Assembly (NCBI RefSeq): GCF_052857255.1
Contig: NC_135500.1
Location: forward strand, 100,215,394-100,279,393
Length of the DNA stretch: 64,000 bases
From: Amblyomma americanum
Lineage: Eukaryota > Arthropoda > Arachnida > Ixodida > Ixodidae
Direction: 5' to 3'
In this document: one piece after another, positions 46,453 to 58,690 of the stretch
Position numbering within the stretch: position 1 is the first letter of the stretch
How the letters are laid out: each line of letters starts with the position of its first letter
Made by a program: the position numbers and the translations under genes
The notes under the pieces: model-generated
Seen by the model: the letters and a program-made list of their open reading frames with translations, nothing else
Told to the model about the DNA's origin: nothing
Databases searched by the model: none

Positions 46453-47224
46453 GTAGGACCTCATCGTTTTTCAAGGGTGCATAGGTCGGCTAGAGCTTAA
46501 CACCTAGAATAAAGAGCAAAAAGGTGTTCAATTTTATACAAGGTTTTGTCGATCACAAACAAACAATGGGGCTGGTAGTGAAACTGACCCAAAGCGCCTC
46601 CGGTATCAACGGCGCCGGTGCAGAGACGTGTGCCGTGTAGGAAATGAAAAAGCGCTGGTTCAGACGACGCGCTGATTTAAGTTTGATAAGACGCCAGTTA
46701 TGGTTACGGGCTAAATTTCGATGATTCTCTTCAAAGAGGAATTGTTCGGGGCTAAATTGGAGTGTTGCTAGAGCAAAAACACGTTCAACAAAATCGTGTA
46801 TAGCCATGGCGAATAAGGAGTCCAAGTTCTCTTTATCCAAAGATTAAATATGTACCGAGGCAAGATAGGTGCAGGCAAATTCCACAGAGTGGATGACCAT
46901 CGCTTGTAGTTATTCAGCTGCTCACAGTATTTTGGTATTTTGTTCAATTGCATGATGAAATAAACTGAAAAATTAGGTTTTTATCTATTGCGTTTCCATC
47001 GAAATATCAGATGCCACATCGCACAGCGTGCGAGAAAATGACAAATTCATTTGTTTTTTTTTTATGGGTGCAATAAATGACTTTTTTCTACATTGAAAAG
47101 AAAGCGCGCAAAATATGAAAAAAAATCCCATGTGACCATGCACTTGCGCGCCGCGACAGCAGCGCTCTCAGGCGCAGAATTCGTCAACGCAGCCGCGGTC
47201 GATGGTGCCGCGAATGTGACGCTT

Positions 47225-47715
47225 AGGAGAAACTGAAACTGCGGCGGCAGCGTTTCGATGGAGGCGAAACGCTAAGGCACCCGTGGGCTGTGTGATGCCA
47301 GCGCATGTTGACGATCCCCAAGTGGTCAAAGTTATTCCGGAGCCCTCCACTGCGGCACCTCTTCCCATCATCTTTAACTCCCTCCTTTCTCTGCCGCCGC
47401 GGTGGCTCAGTTGTTATGGTAATCGGTTGTTGACCCGAAAGACGGAAATTTGATCCCGGCCTCGGCTGTTGCATTTCGATCGAGGAGTCCGCCGATGTGA
47501 GACAGATACTGCTCCATTTCCTTTCCCCCAAAACCACTTTTCATTTTTTTTTTAATTCTAGAGGCCCGTGTACTGTGCGTCGTATACTATGCGACCTCCT
47601 GTAGTCGAAATTTCGGGAGCCCTTCACGTCGGCATCCCTCTTAGCCTGAGTCGCTTTGACACTTTAAGCCCACACAAACCACAAATCTTTACCCCTTCAA
47701 AAAAAAAAAAACGTG
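47225..47715 (+). mobile_element. nested Ruka-type SINEs
   Basis: At least two copies overlap. The body and tail of one (47240-47390: 'cgatggaggcgaaacgctaa', 'ccctccactgcggcacctct') is interrupted at about 47392 by a new head 'gccgccgcggtggctcagtt' with B box 'tttgatcccggcctcgg'. Tail elements continue ('tactgctccatttcctttcc'), and a further body piece at 47553 ('ctagaggcccgtgtactgtg', 'ctgagtcgctttgacac') ends in an A run at 47700-47711. Confidence 0.75.
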
Positions 47716-48849
47716 GTACTGTTGTCTTCCGAGATGTGAGACAGTTAATGCACCATTTACTTTCCTCAAAAACCAACATTCAATTTTCTTTGTTCTGTTC
47801 AACAAAAGTTGGAGAGGACACTGAAGCCCCGCCTAAAGGGTGTGACACAATAGCTCAGTTGGATAGGTTTTCCATCCTGTGAAGCTTTGCACCTAGAACA
47901 CATTTTTCATTTTAAGTCGTTTCAAATGATTAATTCACTAATTTCACACTCTGAATTTTCTTAGTTAACATCATGAAACTTTGGATTTTCATTCTGGGTA
48001 TTTTGACACTTTTTAACTTTCCTTTTTCCAATATTTTCACTTCTTTAATTAAACAACAGCAATGATTTTATTAACTTGTCATCGCCTATCACACACAGAA
48101 CAATCATCAATCAACAGAATCACAAATTAGCGTGATATACTTTTTTTACGCAGCCCCTAGTTATAGATTGCCGGCTTGAATCCCTGCACTTAACTAGTAA
48201 GTTTATGCTGCACGAAGCGCTTAATTGCATGACGCCATCTGCAGCAATCTGATTCAAACGGTTGACATGGTACGATTTTTGTACGCAGCCTGGGACTATT
48301 TCCGACACGCGATGCAGACTACGCCGACGGCTTTTCGACTGAACGAGCTGTATACGCCGTCGAGTAAAACACAAAAATACTGTCAGTAACTACCGACAAT
48401 GGGCAAAATTATGGTTGGATTTTCGTTCACCTATAATGCCTGGGAATACATTTATTATTTCGCGAAAATTAAATGGAGCAGCGTATATTTTCATGTGGTA
48501 GTCATGACGCGCGCTCACTCAAGCGAAGTCTTTGGCGGGAAACTGCTTCAGCGCGAAGATGTGCCCAGCACCGGGAAAGCAGCTTTTTAAGCTTTGATTT
48601 TACGCTAGCAAGCACAGTGCATACTCATCAGGCTAAGAGCGGTAGTATTTCGCGGCAACGCTCAATTTAAACAATACAGCCAACTTCCGATGTCAGGCGC
48701 TTAAACACAGACAAGCTGTTCGAGTATCGTAGGAGTCACGCGGTCATTACAGTTCGAGAACGCTCTGGTTGCGTCTCGCGTAGCCAAAAAAATAAAAAAA
48801 TCAGAGTATCTCGTCGTCGAGAGTGGATGTAAGGACGGCTGATTTATGG

Positions 48850-49045
48850 GAGTTTGTCGTCTCAAAGAGGGCTTCATTTTAATTTAGACCACCTGGAGGT
48901 CTTTAACGTACACTGACATTGCGCAGCACAGGGGCTTGTAGCATGTCTCCTCCACGAAATGGAAACATATAGGCCGAGACCGAACCCACGTTTTTCGTGT
49001 CAAAAGTCGAGCACGATGACCACTGAGCCACCGTGCCAGACGGTA
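48850..49045 (-). mobile_element. Ruka-type SINE, minus strand, old
   Basis: 'gaccacctggaggtctttaa', 'cgtacactgacattgcgcag', and the head complement 'gaccactgagccaccgtgcc'. Many substitutions. Confidence 0.65.
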
Positions 49046-49574
49046 TGTTGCGACGAACTCCACTGCAGGAAAGGCTTAGCGTATTCTAGAACGGCTCAAA
49101 GACGATGATTCGGTCGTTTCAGCAACGGTGGCGGCGCCACGCGGCCTCTTTCTGAAGCAGCGAGCCGGTGATCGCTGTTCGTGACGCAGGTGACCGCAAT
49201 GGTTTGTTATGTGAACATACGCTTCAAAAATGAGAATATCTTGCTGTTTTGGGGTGTGCGAATCAATGAACATTCGACAGAATAAAAATGTTCGTTCTGG
49301 AAACAAGTTAAAATTGCAAAAAGCACTGTTTGAGTGCGTTGGGCAGGTTGGTGAGACGTTTTAACACCTTGATCCGTATGTTCCTCTGCCACGTACTTTG
49401 TTGACGCCACGACACCGCGTCGTCAGTACATTCCTGTTCGGGGTTTTCTTTATACAATTATCGTATCGAATTGCAGCAGCACTAAATCAGTGCAGTGGTA
49501 AACACTGCACGGATGTGAAGTATACTGAAAATATTTTTGGGCGGAAGTTTGCAGCAAAGGTTTGGTTAATGGGG

Positions 49575-49792
49575 GTATAACGTCCCAAAGTGACTCAGGC
49601 TATGAGACGCCGTAGAGAAGGGTTCCGGGAATTTCTACCACCTGGGGTTCTTTAATGTGCACTGACATCGCACAGTACATGGGCCTCTAGAATTTCGCCT
49701 CCATCGAAATTCGACCGCCGTGGCCGGGATCGAACCCGCGTCTTTCGGGCCAGCAGCCGAGCGCCATGACCACTCAGCCACCGCGGCGGCTA
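49575..49792 (-). mobile_element. Ruka-type SINE, minus strand
   Basis: 'taccacctggggttctttaa', 'tagaatttcgcctccatcga', 'ccgggatcgaacccgcgtct', and head complement 'gaccactcagccaccgcggc'. A well-preserved head and body. Confidence 0.85.
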
Positions 49793-49904
49793 GTTTGCAG
49801 CAAAGGAATATTTTTCCTTCATTCCCTCATGTATTTCACAGCACCACCGCTGTTCCTTACGGCTGTCATGCAGCTTTCGTCGATTAAAGGCTATATTAAA
49901 GTCG

Positions 49905-50180
49905 GTTGGTTTTTGGTTTTTGTGGAAAGGAAATGGCACAGTATCAGTCTCATATATTGTTGGACACCTGAACCGCGCCGTAACGAAAAGGATAACGGAA
50001 GGAGTACTGAAGAAGAAAGAAAGAAAGAGGTGCCGTTGTGGAGGGCTTCGGAATAATTTCTACCACCTGGGGATCTTTAACGTGCGCTGACATCGCACAG
50101 CACACGGGCGCCATAGCGTTTTGACTCCATAAAAACGCAGCCGCCGCGGTCGGGTTAGAACCCGGGCTAACTGCCATACT
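49905..50180 (-). mobile_element. Ruka-type SINE with 3' tail, minus strand
   Basis: Tail complement 'ggaaaggaaatggcacagta', 'ggacacctgaaccgcgccgt', purine-rich stretch, then body 'taccacctggggatctttaa' and 'agccgccgcggtcgggttag'. The head is cut short near 50180. Confidence 0.8.
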
Positions 50181-50194
50181 AAATTTTGCTCGCG

Positions 50195-50807
50195 GGAGAG
50201 CTCACAACCCTGCATTTCGCATACTGAACTCCCTTGCCGCCCCGCCCCGCCACATGGAGCTCATATGGGTGCCTGCCCAATCGGGGAGTCCCGGGAACGA
50301 GGCTGCCAGCGCTTTAGCCCGAGGTTTTCTCAACCGGGCACAGGTGGCCTCCTATCTAGAGTTCTCATGGGAGTGCATTCATTCATTCATTCATTCATTC
50401 ATTCATTCATTCATTCATTCATTCATTCATTCATTCATTCATTCAGTGAACTGACACAGGCCTGCAAAGCCGAGCGTCGGCTCTACCCCCCACCCCATCC
50501 CTCCCTCGACAATTATCACCCGACACTTTGAAGGAGGCTCAAAACACGCACCTTACCCTTTACTTATATACGCTCGCGCTATCACCAAGTCCACACATAC
50601 CCCTCCTGTACCATCTGCCACCACCCCAAAGCCACTCGCGATCATATTATTTTCCTCTGCCCGGCGCATCCTCCCCCGCGGGGCCTGGAGCACCTTACCA
50701 CTTGGGAGGCTTGGGAGACCCTACTGCGCTCCGAGGACCCGGCCAAGCAAGCCATCGCCACAGGCCGGGCTGGCAGCGTCATGAGCCTCCGGGACATGAA
50801 CGTTTGA
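50195..50807 (+). mobile_element. LINE 3' end with RNase H domain
   Basis: The C-terminal part of a non-LTR element with RNase H (R1/I-like). From 50254: MELIWVPAQSGSPGNEAASA then LARGFLNRAQ, the RNase H end 'i.WvPaHsG..GNe.AD.lAR', here with Gln-Ser instead of His-Ser. An (ATTC)n array splits it. Then ...RRLKTRTLPFTYIRARYHQ, the zinc-binding CTICHHPKATRDHIIFLC, WEAWETLLRSEDPAKQAIAT and a stop at 50805-50807. An in-frame TGA at 50529-50531 also breaks it. Confidence 0.85.
50376..50445 (+). repeat. (ATTC)n microsatellite
   Basis: About 17 units of ATTC inside the LINE RNase H region, translating as repeated HSFI. The reading frame before and after it differs. Confidence 0.95.
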
Positions 50808-50884
50808 GTGCAGTGGGGCAATGTGGAGGCCCAAGGACCTGCTCGTCCTAAACTCCCCTGTGTCTGTTAAAGTTTTCAGTTCCA

Positions 50885-50940
50885 CCACCACAGCACACGG
50901 GCGCCTTTGCGTTTCGCCTCCATCGAAACGCTATCACCGC
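50885..50940 (-). mobile_element. SINE fragment
   Basis: 'cacagcacacgggcgccttt' and 'gcgtttcgcctccatcgaaa', the body of the Ruka-type SINE, then 'gctatcaccgcgg'. A small remnant. Confidence 0.6.
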
Positions 50941-52544
50941 GGTTTTTCTGGCTAAAAGTTGATTGCGAAATAGCGATATGAATGACAAGAATTTCGTAGT
51001 TGTATTTTCATTTGCCGGATGGAATGGGCGAAGTGGCTTAGTCACCAGAAACGTTTATTGACCACGGTCGTCTGTACTCTTGATAACAGTGCTTTTCCTC
51101 CGTAGTCGAAAACACTTTTCGAGCGTTAGTTTGGGGTGTTCCAATAAGCTCAAATGACCCTCTGACTTCCGTTTCTAACAATACACATTGCCTCTTCTAT
51201 TACCAAAAATGTCACTAATGTGCACTGGACTGCAGACAAGGTAGCGGATATATTAAGCATTAGATCTGGTCGCAGTATATACACATTCCGTATATAAGCG
51301 GGCAAGCTGCGTAGTTGTGTAGGCGCCAGATATAACGTCTGACTGCATAAGTGAGTAAATTAGTTCTTCAGAAAACAGCTTAAAAACTCAACTGTCGAAT
51401 TCCGTCTTCGGGGAAGGGCCGAAAACCTCCAAAAATTGCGAAAAAAAAGTTGGGCCCTTACCTGCACTGATGCGGCAATCACCAGCAGTAACACACCGAA
51501 AGAAAAATAATGTAAAAGCTAAGAAAAATTAGCATTTGAAGTGTTTGTTGCAGTTAACTGGGCCGAGTTTGATGTATCAGCGCCAACAGAGGTCTTGCGA
51601 CACCTGTGAACTAGCAATTACATACTCATATTGAAGAATATTTATTTCGGGCCTGTAATGCACCCATACTCCAGCAAAGGTTCCTAAAAATATCTGAGAA
51701 TGACTTCCTGCTGCTTATCTCGACGCTAAAACTCACAAGATGCCGCAACGTCAAGAAGCCGCTTTGCTTTTAGAGACGCACGCTATATGGCAGCGGCGCC
51801 ATAACCGCCTTATCCGCCATGTCGAACTGCCGCCTCACCCCCTATAGGAGCCGCACTCGAGTCTTGGGGAGCGTCGCTCATCAGTCGCTTTTGTTCCGTT
51901 TGCTTTTCTTCGCGAGCGACAGCGCGCTCGGATTTCATTGCCGCTTTTTATGTACGCGACCAGCGCTACCACCGCTCGCCACGTCCCTAAGAAGAGAGGA
52001 TCGGGCTAATACGTGCTACACACGAACGCTAAGATTTTCGCTTCGGCTAGAGTACTATATCTCGGCCAGACGCTGCCACGGCCACCACTCTCTCAACCAC
52101 TACGTTGAAAAATAAAACAAATTAAAATTGGTTGCTAGCATTGCTGATGCATGGCGCCACGGGACCTGTGCCGCGGGCGTGCACACTACGCAATTACGTC
52201 AACTCACGCAGCACTGTTGTCTCCCTCATCAAGTGCCAGAAGGACTGCGTGTACGCCTTTCAGGCTGCAGGACAGAAGTTTAGGCTACCACGAGCCGCAC
52301 GCTGCATTTGTCAACCGCGGGACCACGACGACGCTGTTGTTGACGCAGTATATAGGCATCAGGGCGAGAAGGAAAGTTTCGCCAGCGTTGGTTTAGATTT
52401 CTCCGTTCTGGTCCCACGGTCACTGGCAGCGCGCCGACAAGACCACGTCCAAAGGCGACTGACAATAAACTGTAAAAACACGCACATGTGAGGTGCGTGA
52501 CATTGCTTATTTATGTACACAGAAGAAAACGGCACGCACTTTTG

Positions 52545-52635
52545 AGTGAGACATTTATTTGTCGATGTTTTTGCTGGGGCCCGGCTTTTCTGAAAGTCGG
52601 GCACCGGCTGAAACCTCGACAATAGATGTCTCACT
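52545..52635. repeat. hairpin element (inverted repeat)
   Basis: Starts 'agtgagacatttatttgtcg' and ends 'cgacaatagatgtctcact', complementary over about 19 bases with one extra base. An inner pair 'gcccggctttt' / 'agtcgggc' extends the palindrome. It encodes nothing and looks like a very short foldback element. Confidence 0.7.
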
Positions 52636-52701
52636 GCGAAGAGCTTCGCATTTTATTTTATTCTTTATACAAATACGCCAATGCACGCCGCGAAATTTTG
52701 C

Positions 52702-52852
<151 letters not shown>

Positions 52853-53019
52853 TGTCCTCATAAGCGCCGAAAATAAGGATTTTTTATTGTTTTTGCAGTT
52901 TCCAGTATTTAGAGATCCTACCAATAAAGTGTGATCAACTTGTTTTCGGTTAGACTTTTGTACTGCAGTTTTGCGTCAAGTATCGCAAGAGATCAACTGA
53001 ATACTTAATTACCACACAG

Positions 53020-53167
53020 GTACAATATGTGGCATCCGAACAGCGATGGCCTCGTCCTTTTCGTACGGGCAGATGGGGATGAGTCCGTGATATGGATGCG
53101 TGCTGGACCACAGGGCAAGGACTGGCACCAGGGCCAGGTTCAGCTGCGGTACCATGTACCTCATCAG
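53020..53167 (+). CDS. MAM/LDLa gene, exon: MAM 4, core strands
   Basis: Acceptor 'ttaattaccacacag'. One leading base completes the Trp codon from 46452; then YNMWHPNSDGLVLFVRADGD, ESVIWMRAGPQGKDWHQGQV and QLRYHVPHQ, a textbook MAM core 'Y.m.....g.L.v......lw...G.....W....v.l'. The donor at 53168 is 'gtggta'; 'gtaaca' at 53171 would add one Val and keep phase 0. I prefer 53167 because the next exon supplies LVF. Confidence 0.9.
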
Positions 53168-56100
53168 GTGGTAACATTTTTTAAAATCTTTGTTAGCCTT
53201 TCGAGTGGTGTTGTTTTCTGTTTTAACTGTCAGTTTGTCACTATTTCTTGCTCTTTTTTGTTTTCTGTAATGCACAAATAAGTTGAAAAAAAGAGTCGGC
53301 AGCAATCCAGCCGTGTATATGCATCAATAGGATGTTCTTGTTTACTCACGCTATACTGGCACCATAACAGAAGTTAGCTGACACACTAATCTGGAAACAC
53401 TAAAAGCGTAGCAGCTCGTTCATGCACAATAGACAACCCAGTCGGGTGGTCACTGAGAATTTCGGAGGCGCTGTGAGCTGAAGCATCATCGTGGGCATTG
53501 AAACAAGCGCGGCCACATCATGCCGCTCATTCACTATAAAGGATAGAAGTTTGTATCTGTACGTAGCCGATTACTACCCTAAGATTTTTCTTATCTCCTT
53601 ACTTTTAGGAGTTTATTGTGGTGAAGAAATGGAGTCTGCAGAGGTTTACACGTTTTTTTGCTGCCCATAACTGGTCGTTAGGAACTTGGTAAAATGGCTT
53701 GTATTGTAAAAAACGCCAACGCAACTGAAAATTTGCTATGAGGTACCTATCTTCCTTCGAGTCTTGTGGAAGATTACCGGCGCTGAGTGTAATGAAAATA
53801 ACGCTGCTTTCTATTGACTCGTGCTCACTACAGTATTAGGCACGCATATATATTAAGGCATACTGCTGTAACGTGCATTGGTTACTCTTGACCAGAGGCT
53901 AAATTTTAGACTTTTAATGTTTAGATCATCACATGGAGTTTGGAGATACCCAAACTGTGCCCTGCTTAAATGCCAGTACATACGTCATGAAACAAATTAT
54001 ACATAAAAGGACAAGGAGGAAGAATCTTGAGATTTCTCAGGTCGATCATTAATTTAAACGCTTATCTCGAACTAACAACTCGATTAGTTCATTTTACAGT
54101 TCATTTTAAATTTCAGCACTAGGACTTCAATCTCAAACATCCTGGCTATCTTAGGTAATTATGTTGATGTGGTTGTACTAGCAATATGAATATTATTTGC
54201 AGAAACATTCAGTAAGAAAACATTAGAGACAAGCAGCTGTTTATCTTACCATTATCCAGCATGTGTAAATTGTCTCTGAAATGCAGACTTGCCATCGAGC
54301 TCTCCGCTAAATTACACTAAATTACGGTGACAGCTCAGCGCTCAGTACTGCATGTAAGACGTCACGGGAGATAGTAAAAAGGAACATTAATAAGAACTTT
54401 CGTGAGACGCTTAGATATAGCACTAAAAATGTAATCTTGTAGAATTTTTACATCTCTGCAATTATAGCACTCCTAAACTTTCTGCACTCAAGCATATTGG
54501 TGTCATATTCGCATGAATAATATTATGCCTTAGCAACGTTCTTGCGTCGCACACTTATTAACAGCTCCTCAGGAAAAAAAAAGTTTAAATGTATGAATTA
54601 CTCATCTGAAAATTCCGTAAGCACATTGCTGTATATATGATGTTGCATTGGGCGCATTACTGTAGTCCTCCGATTAAGCGAAAAATTCAGAAAAGTAAGG
54701 TACAATAAACGAAAGGCGTATTTTAATTTTGCTTTGGCGGTTGGACTTCTAATTTGTTTCTATAAAGAACTAAATTAAGCCGTTTTCTAAACGCCCAGAA
54801 ATCGAAACAATGTGTTCGTTGCTTTCTGCCGTTCACTTCTCAATTTACGATTATGATTATATGTCTTATCTACGCTGTAACTAATTTACAGCTATGTTCA
54901 GAGTGCAGCGGTCGATTTTTCGGGCTGGTAATGCAGCTCATTGTTTGGTGAATAATTGTATATTGCTAGAAAATAAAAACATGTTTTGACATGCGGCTTG
55001 AAATTTCAGCTCAGTTGTCTGCATTTCTTTTTCATTCAGAAAAAGTGCTAGAGTGCTTTTGGCGCAATTTATTTCTTGACCCGAATCATTACGCAATGGT
55101 GTCATGTAATAATAATTGGTTTTTCGGGGAAAGGAAATGGCGCAGTATCTGTCTCATATACCGTTGGACACCTGAACTGCGCCGTAAGGAAAGGAATAAA
55201 GGAGGAAGTGAAAGAAGAAAGGAAGAAAGAGGTGCCGTAGTGGTGTCATCTCCCGAGTTCTGGTCCTGGTTCCCTGCATAAAGTTTCATTTATATGTTGT
55301 GTACAAGTTCCTGTTTTTCTTTGCAGTAACAGTGAGTCCGATATTATTTTGCTTTCTGTATATAGCATTTACGTATTGAGCATTTACTGTTATAGGCCTC
55401 ACAAGGGCTCCAGTATCTATAATTTGATACAACTGGACTTACGTCTGAACATTAAGGGAGAAACAAATGAGAAAATGGAAACATTGATGTTAAGGTATCG
55501 AAGGGAACGAAGGCTGCAGATTACCAATGCTACGCGTGCGTGCGCTATCATGAGATATGGCGCACGCGATGGCGCACTACCGTTTATAAAAGGGAATGCG
55601 CCAGAGGAGAGCTGCGTATATTCTTTTTTATTCCACACAGGTTTAGAACGTTGGCGCAGGTTTATAACGTTGGCGCAGTGGTCGTGAAGAAGAAAATGGC
55701 GGACATAGTTGGGCACGCCATCCGTGTGGCTTTAGGAGTATCCTGGCTTAAGCGAGGGTACCTCCATTGTTTTAAGAGCTCTTACTACTTACGTTTGTCA
55801 AGGACGCGCCTGTCTGCAGTGAAGGTAAAATTATCACACGACCGCATATATCGCATTGCAACAGTGGGCGCGTAGTGCCTCGATTGATACCTCTACTTTC
55901 GATCTGTTATATATTTGCCAGTATAGCGGCCATTCAAGTGGGACCCTCGCCCCGAGACCACGATTTGCATAAAATTTGTGGGCGACCCGTTTGACGCAGA
56001 ACGTTCAAAGTGGTGTCAAGTGACTTGGAATGTTCATGAGGATAAAATTACTGAGATGAAGCCAAAAAACTGTGTGGGATCGGCAACGACGACCTTTGCG

Positions 56101-56549
56101 CCCCTAAGCCGTACATCGCAAGGCCCTTCGAACGGCCGTTATGGCCGAACCATTTGTCGCAGGGGGTTCCGCATGGTGTCAAACGATTGGTCGAGTTGTG
56201 ATGCACACGGTTATTAAATTTATTTACTGATATAACAAGGAAATATACTGGATGTAGCGAAGGTGGCTGTAAATCGCAATAGTAGTGCAAAATCCATGAG
56301 TTTGCGCTGCTTGCATTTTAGAAGGGTTGTTCTCGGAAAGGAAACATCTGCGGAGGTTTGAATTTGGCATTCTCAACGTTTGCTGAGCATACGGATGTAA
56401 ACAATTGCAGCTTCCGTAGCTTACGCTCTGAAGTCTAACACTGAGGCGGTGTTCGCGGATATTTTTTTCTTTCTGTAATATTCGCGCAGAACGTGAATCC
56501 AGCGTATTTATCGCCTTGAATATAATCAGCCATTGTTTTCTTCTTGCAG
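53168..56549 (+). other. intron
   Basis: Contains a SINE tail at 55110-55245 (-). Otherwise 53170-55110 and 55250-56549 are AT-rich with no recognisable domain. Confidence 0.55.
55110..55245 (-). mobile_element. SINE tail, minus strand
   Basis: 'ggaaaggaaatggcgcagta', 'ccgttggacacctgaactgc', purine-rich 'gaaagaagaaaggaagaaag', 'ggtgccgtagtgg'. Head and body missing. Confidence 0.75.
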
Positions 56550-56643
56550 CTCGTGTTTAGGGCTTACCTGCTTGCTCATATACCTGCTAGTATTGCCGTG
56601 AACAGGTTCACCATGCAAGACGGCGAATGCAACACAGACAAAG
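56550..56643 (+). CDS. MAM/LDLa gene, exon: end of MAM 4
   Basis: Acceptor 'ttgttttcttcttgcag', donor 'gtaaag' at 56644. Phase 0 in, phase 1 out. The peptide LVFRAYLLAHIPASIAVNRF and then TMQDGEC fits the MAM end 'vvF.a......IAidri...dg.C'. It joins directly to the exon at 58580 in phase, so no LDLa module separates MAM 4 and MAM 5. Confidence 0.9.
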
Positions 56644-58579
56644 GTAAAGCCGTATTTAAGCTCCACTTGTGTATTAGTGTGGACATCGTATGAAAGTGTG
56701 GAATTAGTTATCCTTAGGTATTATTGTCTCCTTTGTGAACACCTCTTCTAGGCGGTCTAATAGAAGCAGCTCTTTAGCAGACTTTTCCTGCAAAGAAATT
56801 AGTTACGCAAAGCTTACCAGCTGAATGCTTTATTAGCGAAAGCTCATTGACATAAGCGGCCGAGAGGTCTGGAGCAGCAGGCCAGTTTAGGCGTCTCGCA
56901 GGCGACTGCCGGTTGTGTATCTCACAGCTCCATTTTGGCGTCTCTACGTTCACGTGCATATTGGGCCTTCTTCCGCTTGCGGTCTTCGGCTTGATCGCGT
57001 TCCAGGAAACTGCCCAGAGTTCAGGCTTACACATACACGCTGGTTGAGCTTCACGATGCAGAAGCACTCGTCACTGCATCGCTGCAATTTCGCTGCCCGG
57101 CACAGAATCGATGAGAAACCGATTAGTAAACACCGATGGACCGATCACTCCAACATGGTGCAAACGTAGGGCAACACTTGTATGAAAACTCCTGCTTTGG
57201 ACTGCATTTTCACTTAGGTTCTCGCCTCATCTCCTGGCCGGAATCAGTGACGGACACGCCAGTGCGGCGATCATAGCGGTAACCGGAAGCGCCGAGCACT
57301 AAAACAGCCGCTCAAACAGCTGCACGAGCGCAGCTTTGCTCGTCGTAACCGCTCCGAAACTAGATTCTGAGCCTACAGCCTGCACTCCGCGGCTGGCTTT
57401 ACCCCTTTTCGGAGCGACACGAATGCGCCTAACTACGATGTACTTTTCGCACCGCGGATTGGCTCCGCCGCGCTCCGTTCCTGCCGCCCTCTCCCACCGA
57501 AGCAGCCAATTGGATGGTCCGCAACAGTTCTCTACTCTAGTCAATGCTGACGCCCATTGCGAAGGCCAGCTTTGCAGCTGAGGTTTTCCTATTCTCCACG
57601 ACCGCATCTCGATCGGCCGGACTACCTCAGTGCACACTATAGGCTGCCACGCGGGATGCTACCCTAAATGGAAAAACGAAAGCTAAGACAGATTTCCTTG
57701 CAAACAGGTGATCAATGTCGGCGACATATCGCTTTTGCAGTGACGCCGCGATCTTGCATTTCAAACAGAATTATTCTTTGTTAAGTTTAGAAAGCGTAGA
57801 AATTTTAAGCTCAGACTACTACGGCGTTATACGGAGGCTTATTTTTAATCATTCATTACCGCAAATAGAGTGCACTTGGGGACGGGAAAAATAATTGACG
57901 ACTAAAAAAAAAAAGAATAGGTTCCATGGATACTTCGAAACAGAAGAGTCAGTTAAGTCCCCCTAATGTAGCTTTTAAAGCTATAAAGAGGTGTTATAAC
58001 AACATTCGCATTAGAAAATAATGCGCACTTCATGGAACAAGGCGGTTGGAACCCTTAAAGTTACTTAGCGTCTAGATAAAATTTCAGTAATTATAATTTT
58101 TAGCTCTGAGATCATTCGCTCGCAGTTATTTTTCGTTCATTCATGGTAAGAACGAGTCCGTTTAAATGAGTAATCTTAATTTTAATTAATGTTTTGGCGA
58201 GGCAGAGTGTGATGTAATTTGCGCTTAAGAAATGAATGGTCGTCACTTGCGGGGCGTTGCGTCAGAACTCCCTAGCTTTTTTCATCTGAAGCCTTTAGTA
58301 CATTATTGGTAGCCCAGGCAAGTTAACAGAAAGGTGGAAGCTTGACTGAGGCGGAAGCAAGTTCGTTTTAGCGCTCAGTGCGAGTGAATGTTTTATTAGT
58401 TTAGCTCATGTTGTACGTCTTGCACATTGTATGAACATGTTTTATCGGTCTAGCTCTTCTTCTACTTCTTGCTCATTGTATTCGGTGGTGAAATAACGCA
58501 TAGATCTATGATCTTTATTGGTCTTTTCTGTGTTCAGCTGTAAGTGCAGGCGCTTTCTCTGTCTCTCTTTGCGGTGCAG
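56644..58579 (+). other. intron with a GC-rich block
   Basis: About 57290-57660 is GC- and CpG-rich with ATTGG/CCAAT boxes; the rest is AT-rich. No transposon domain was recognised. Confidence 0.5.
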
Positions 58580-58690
58580 TGTGTACCTTTGAGTCCGGTT
58601 CCTGTGGCTGGAAACTTCAAAACTGGGAGCTCACAACAGCAACAAAACTTGAGGATTTAGAGCGCGATCACAGCACGGAGACATTTGCTG
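58580..58690 (+). CDS. MAM/LDLa gene, exon: start of MAM 5
   Basis: Acceptor 'ctctctttgcggtgcag', donor 'gtgagg' at 58691. Phase 1 in and out. The peptide VCTFESGSCGWKLQNWEL is the standard MAM opening 'C.FE...CGW.....', and DLERDHSTETFAG contains the usual DHS/DHT. It follows MAM 4 with a four-residue linker (NTDK). Confidence 0.9.

Noticed and set aside
47822..47890. tRNA-like 'tagctcagttggatagg'
   Set aside because: No B box or cloverleaf follows. Too weak to call.
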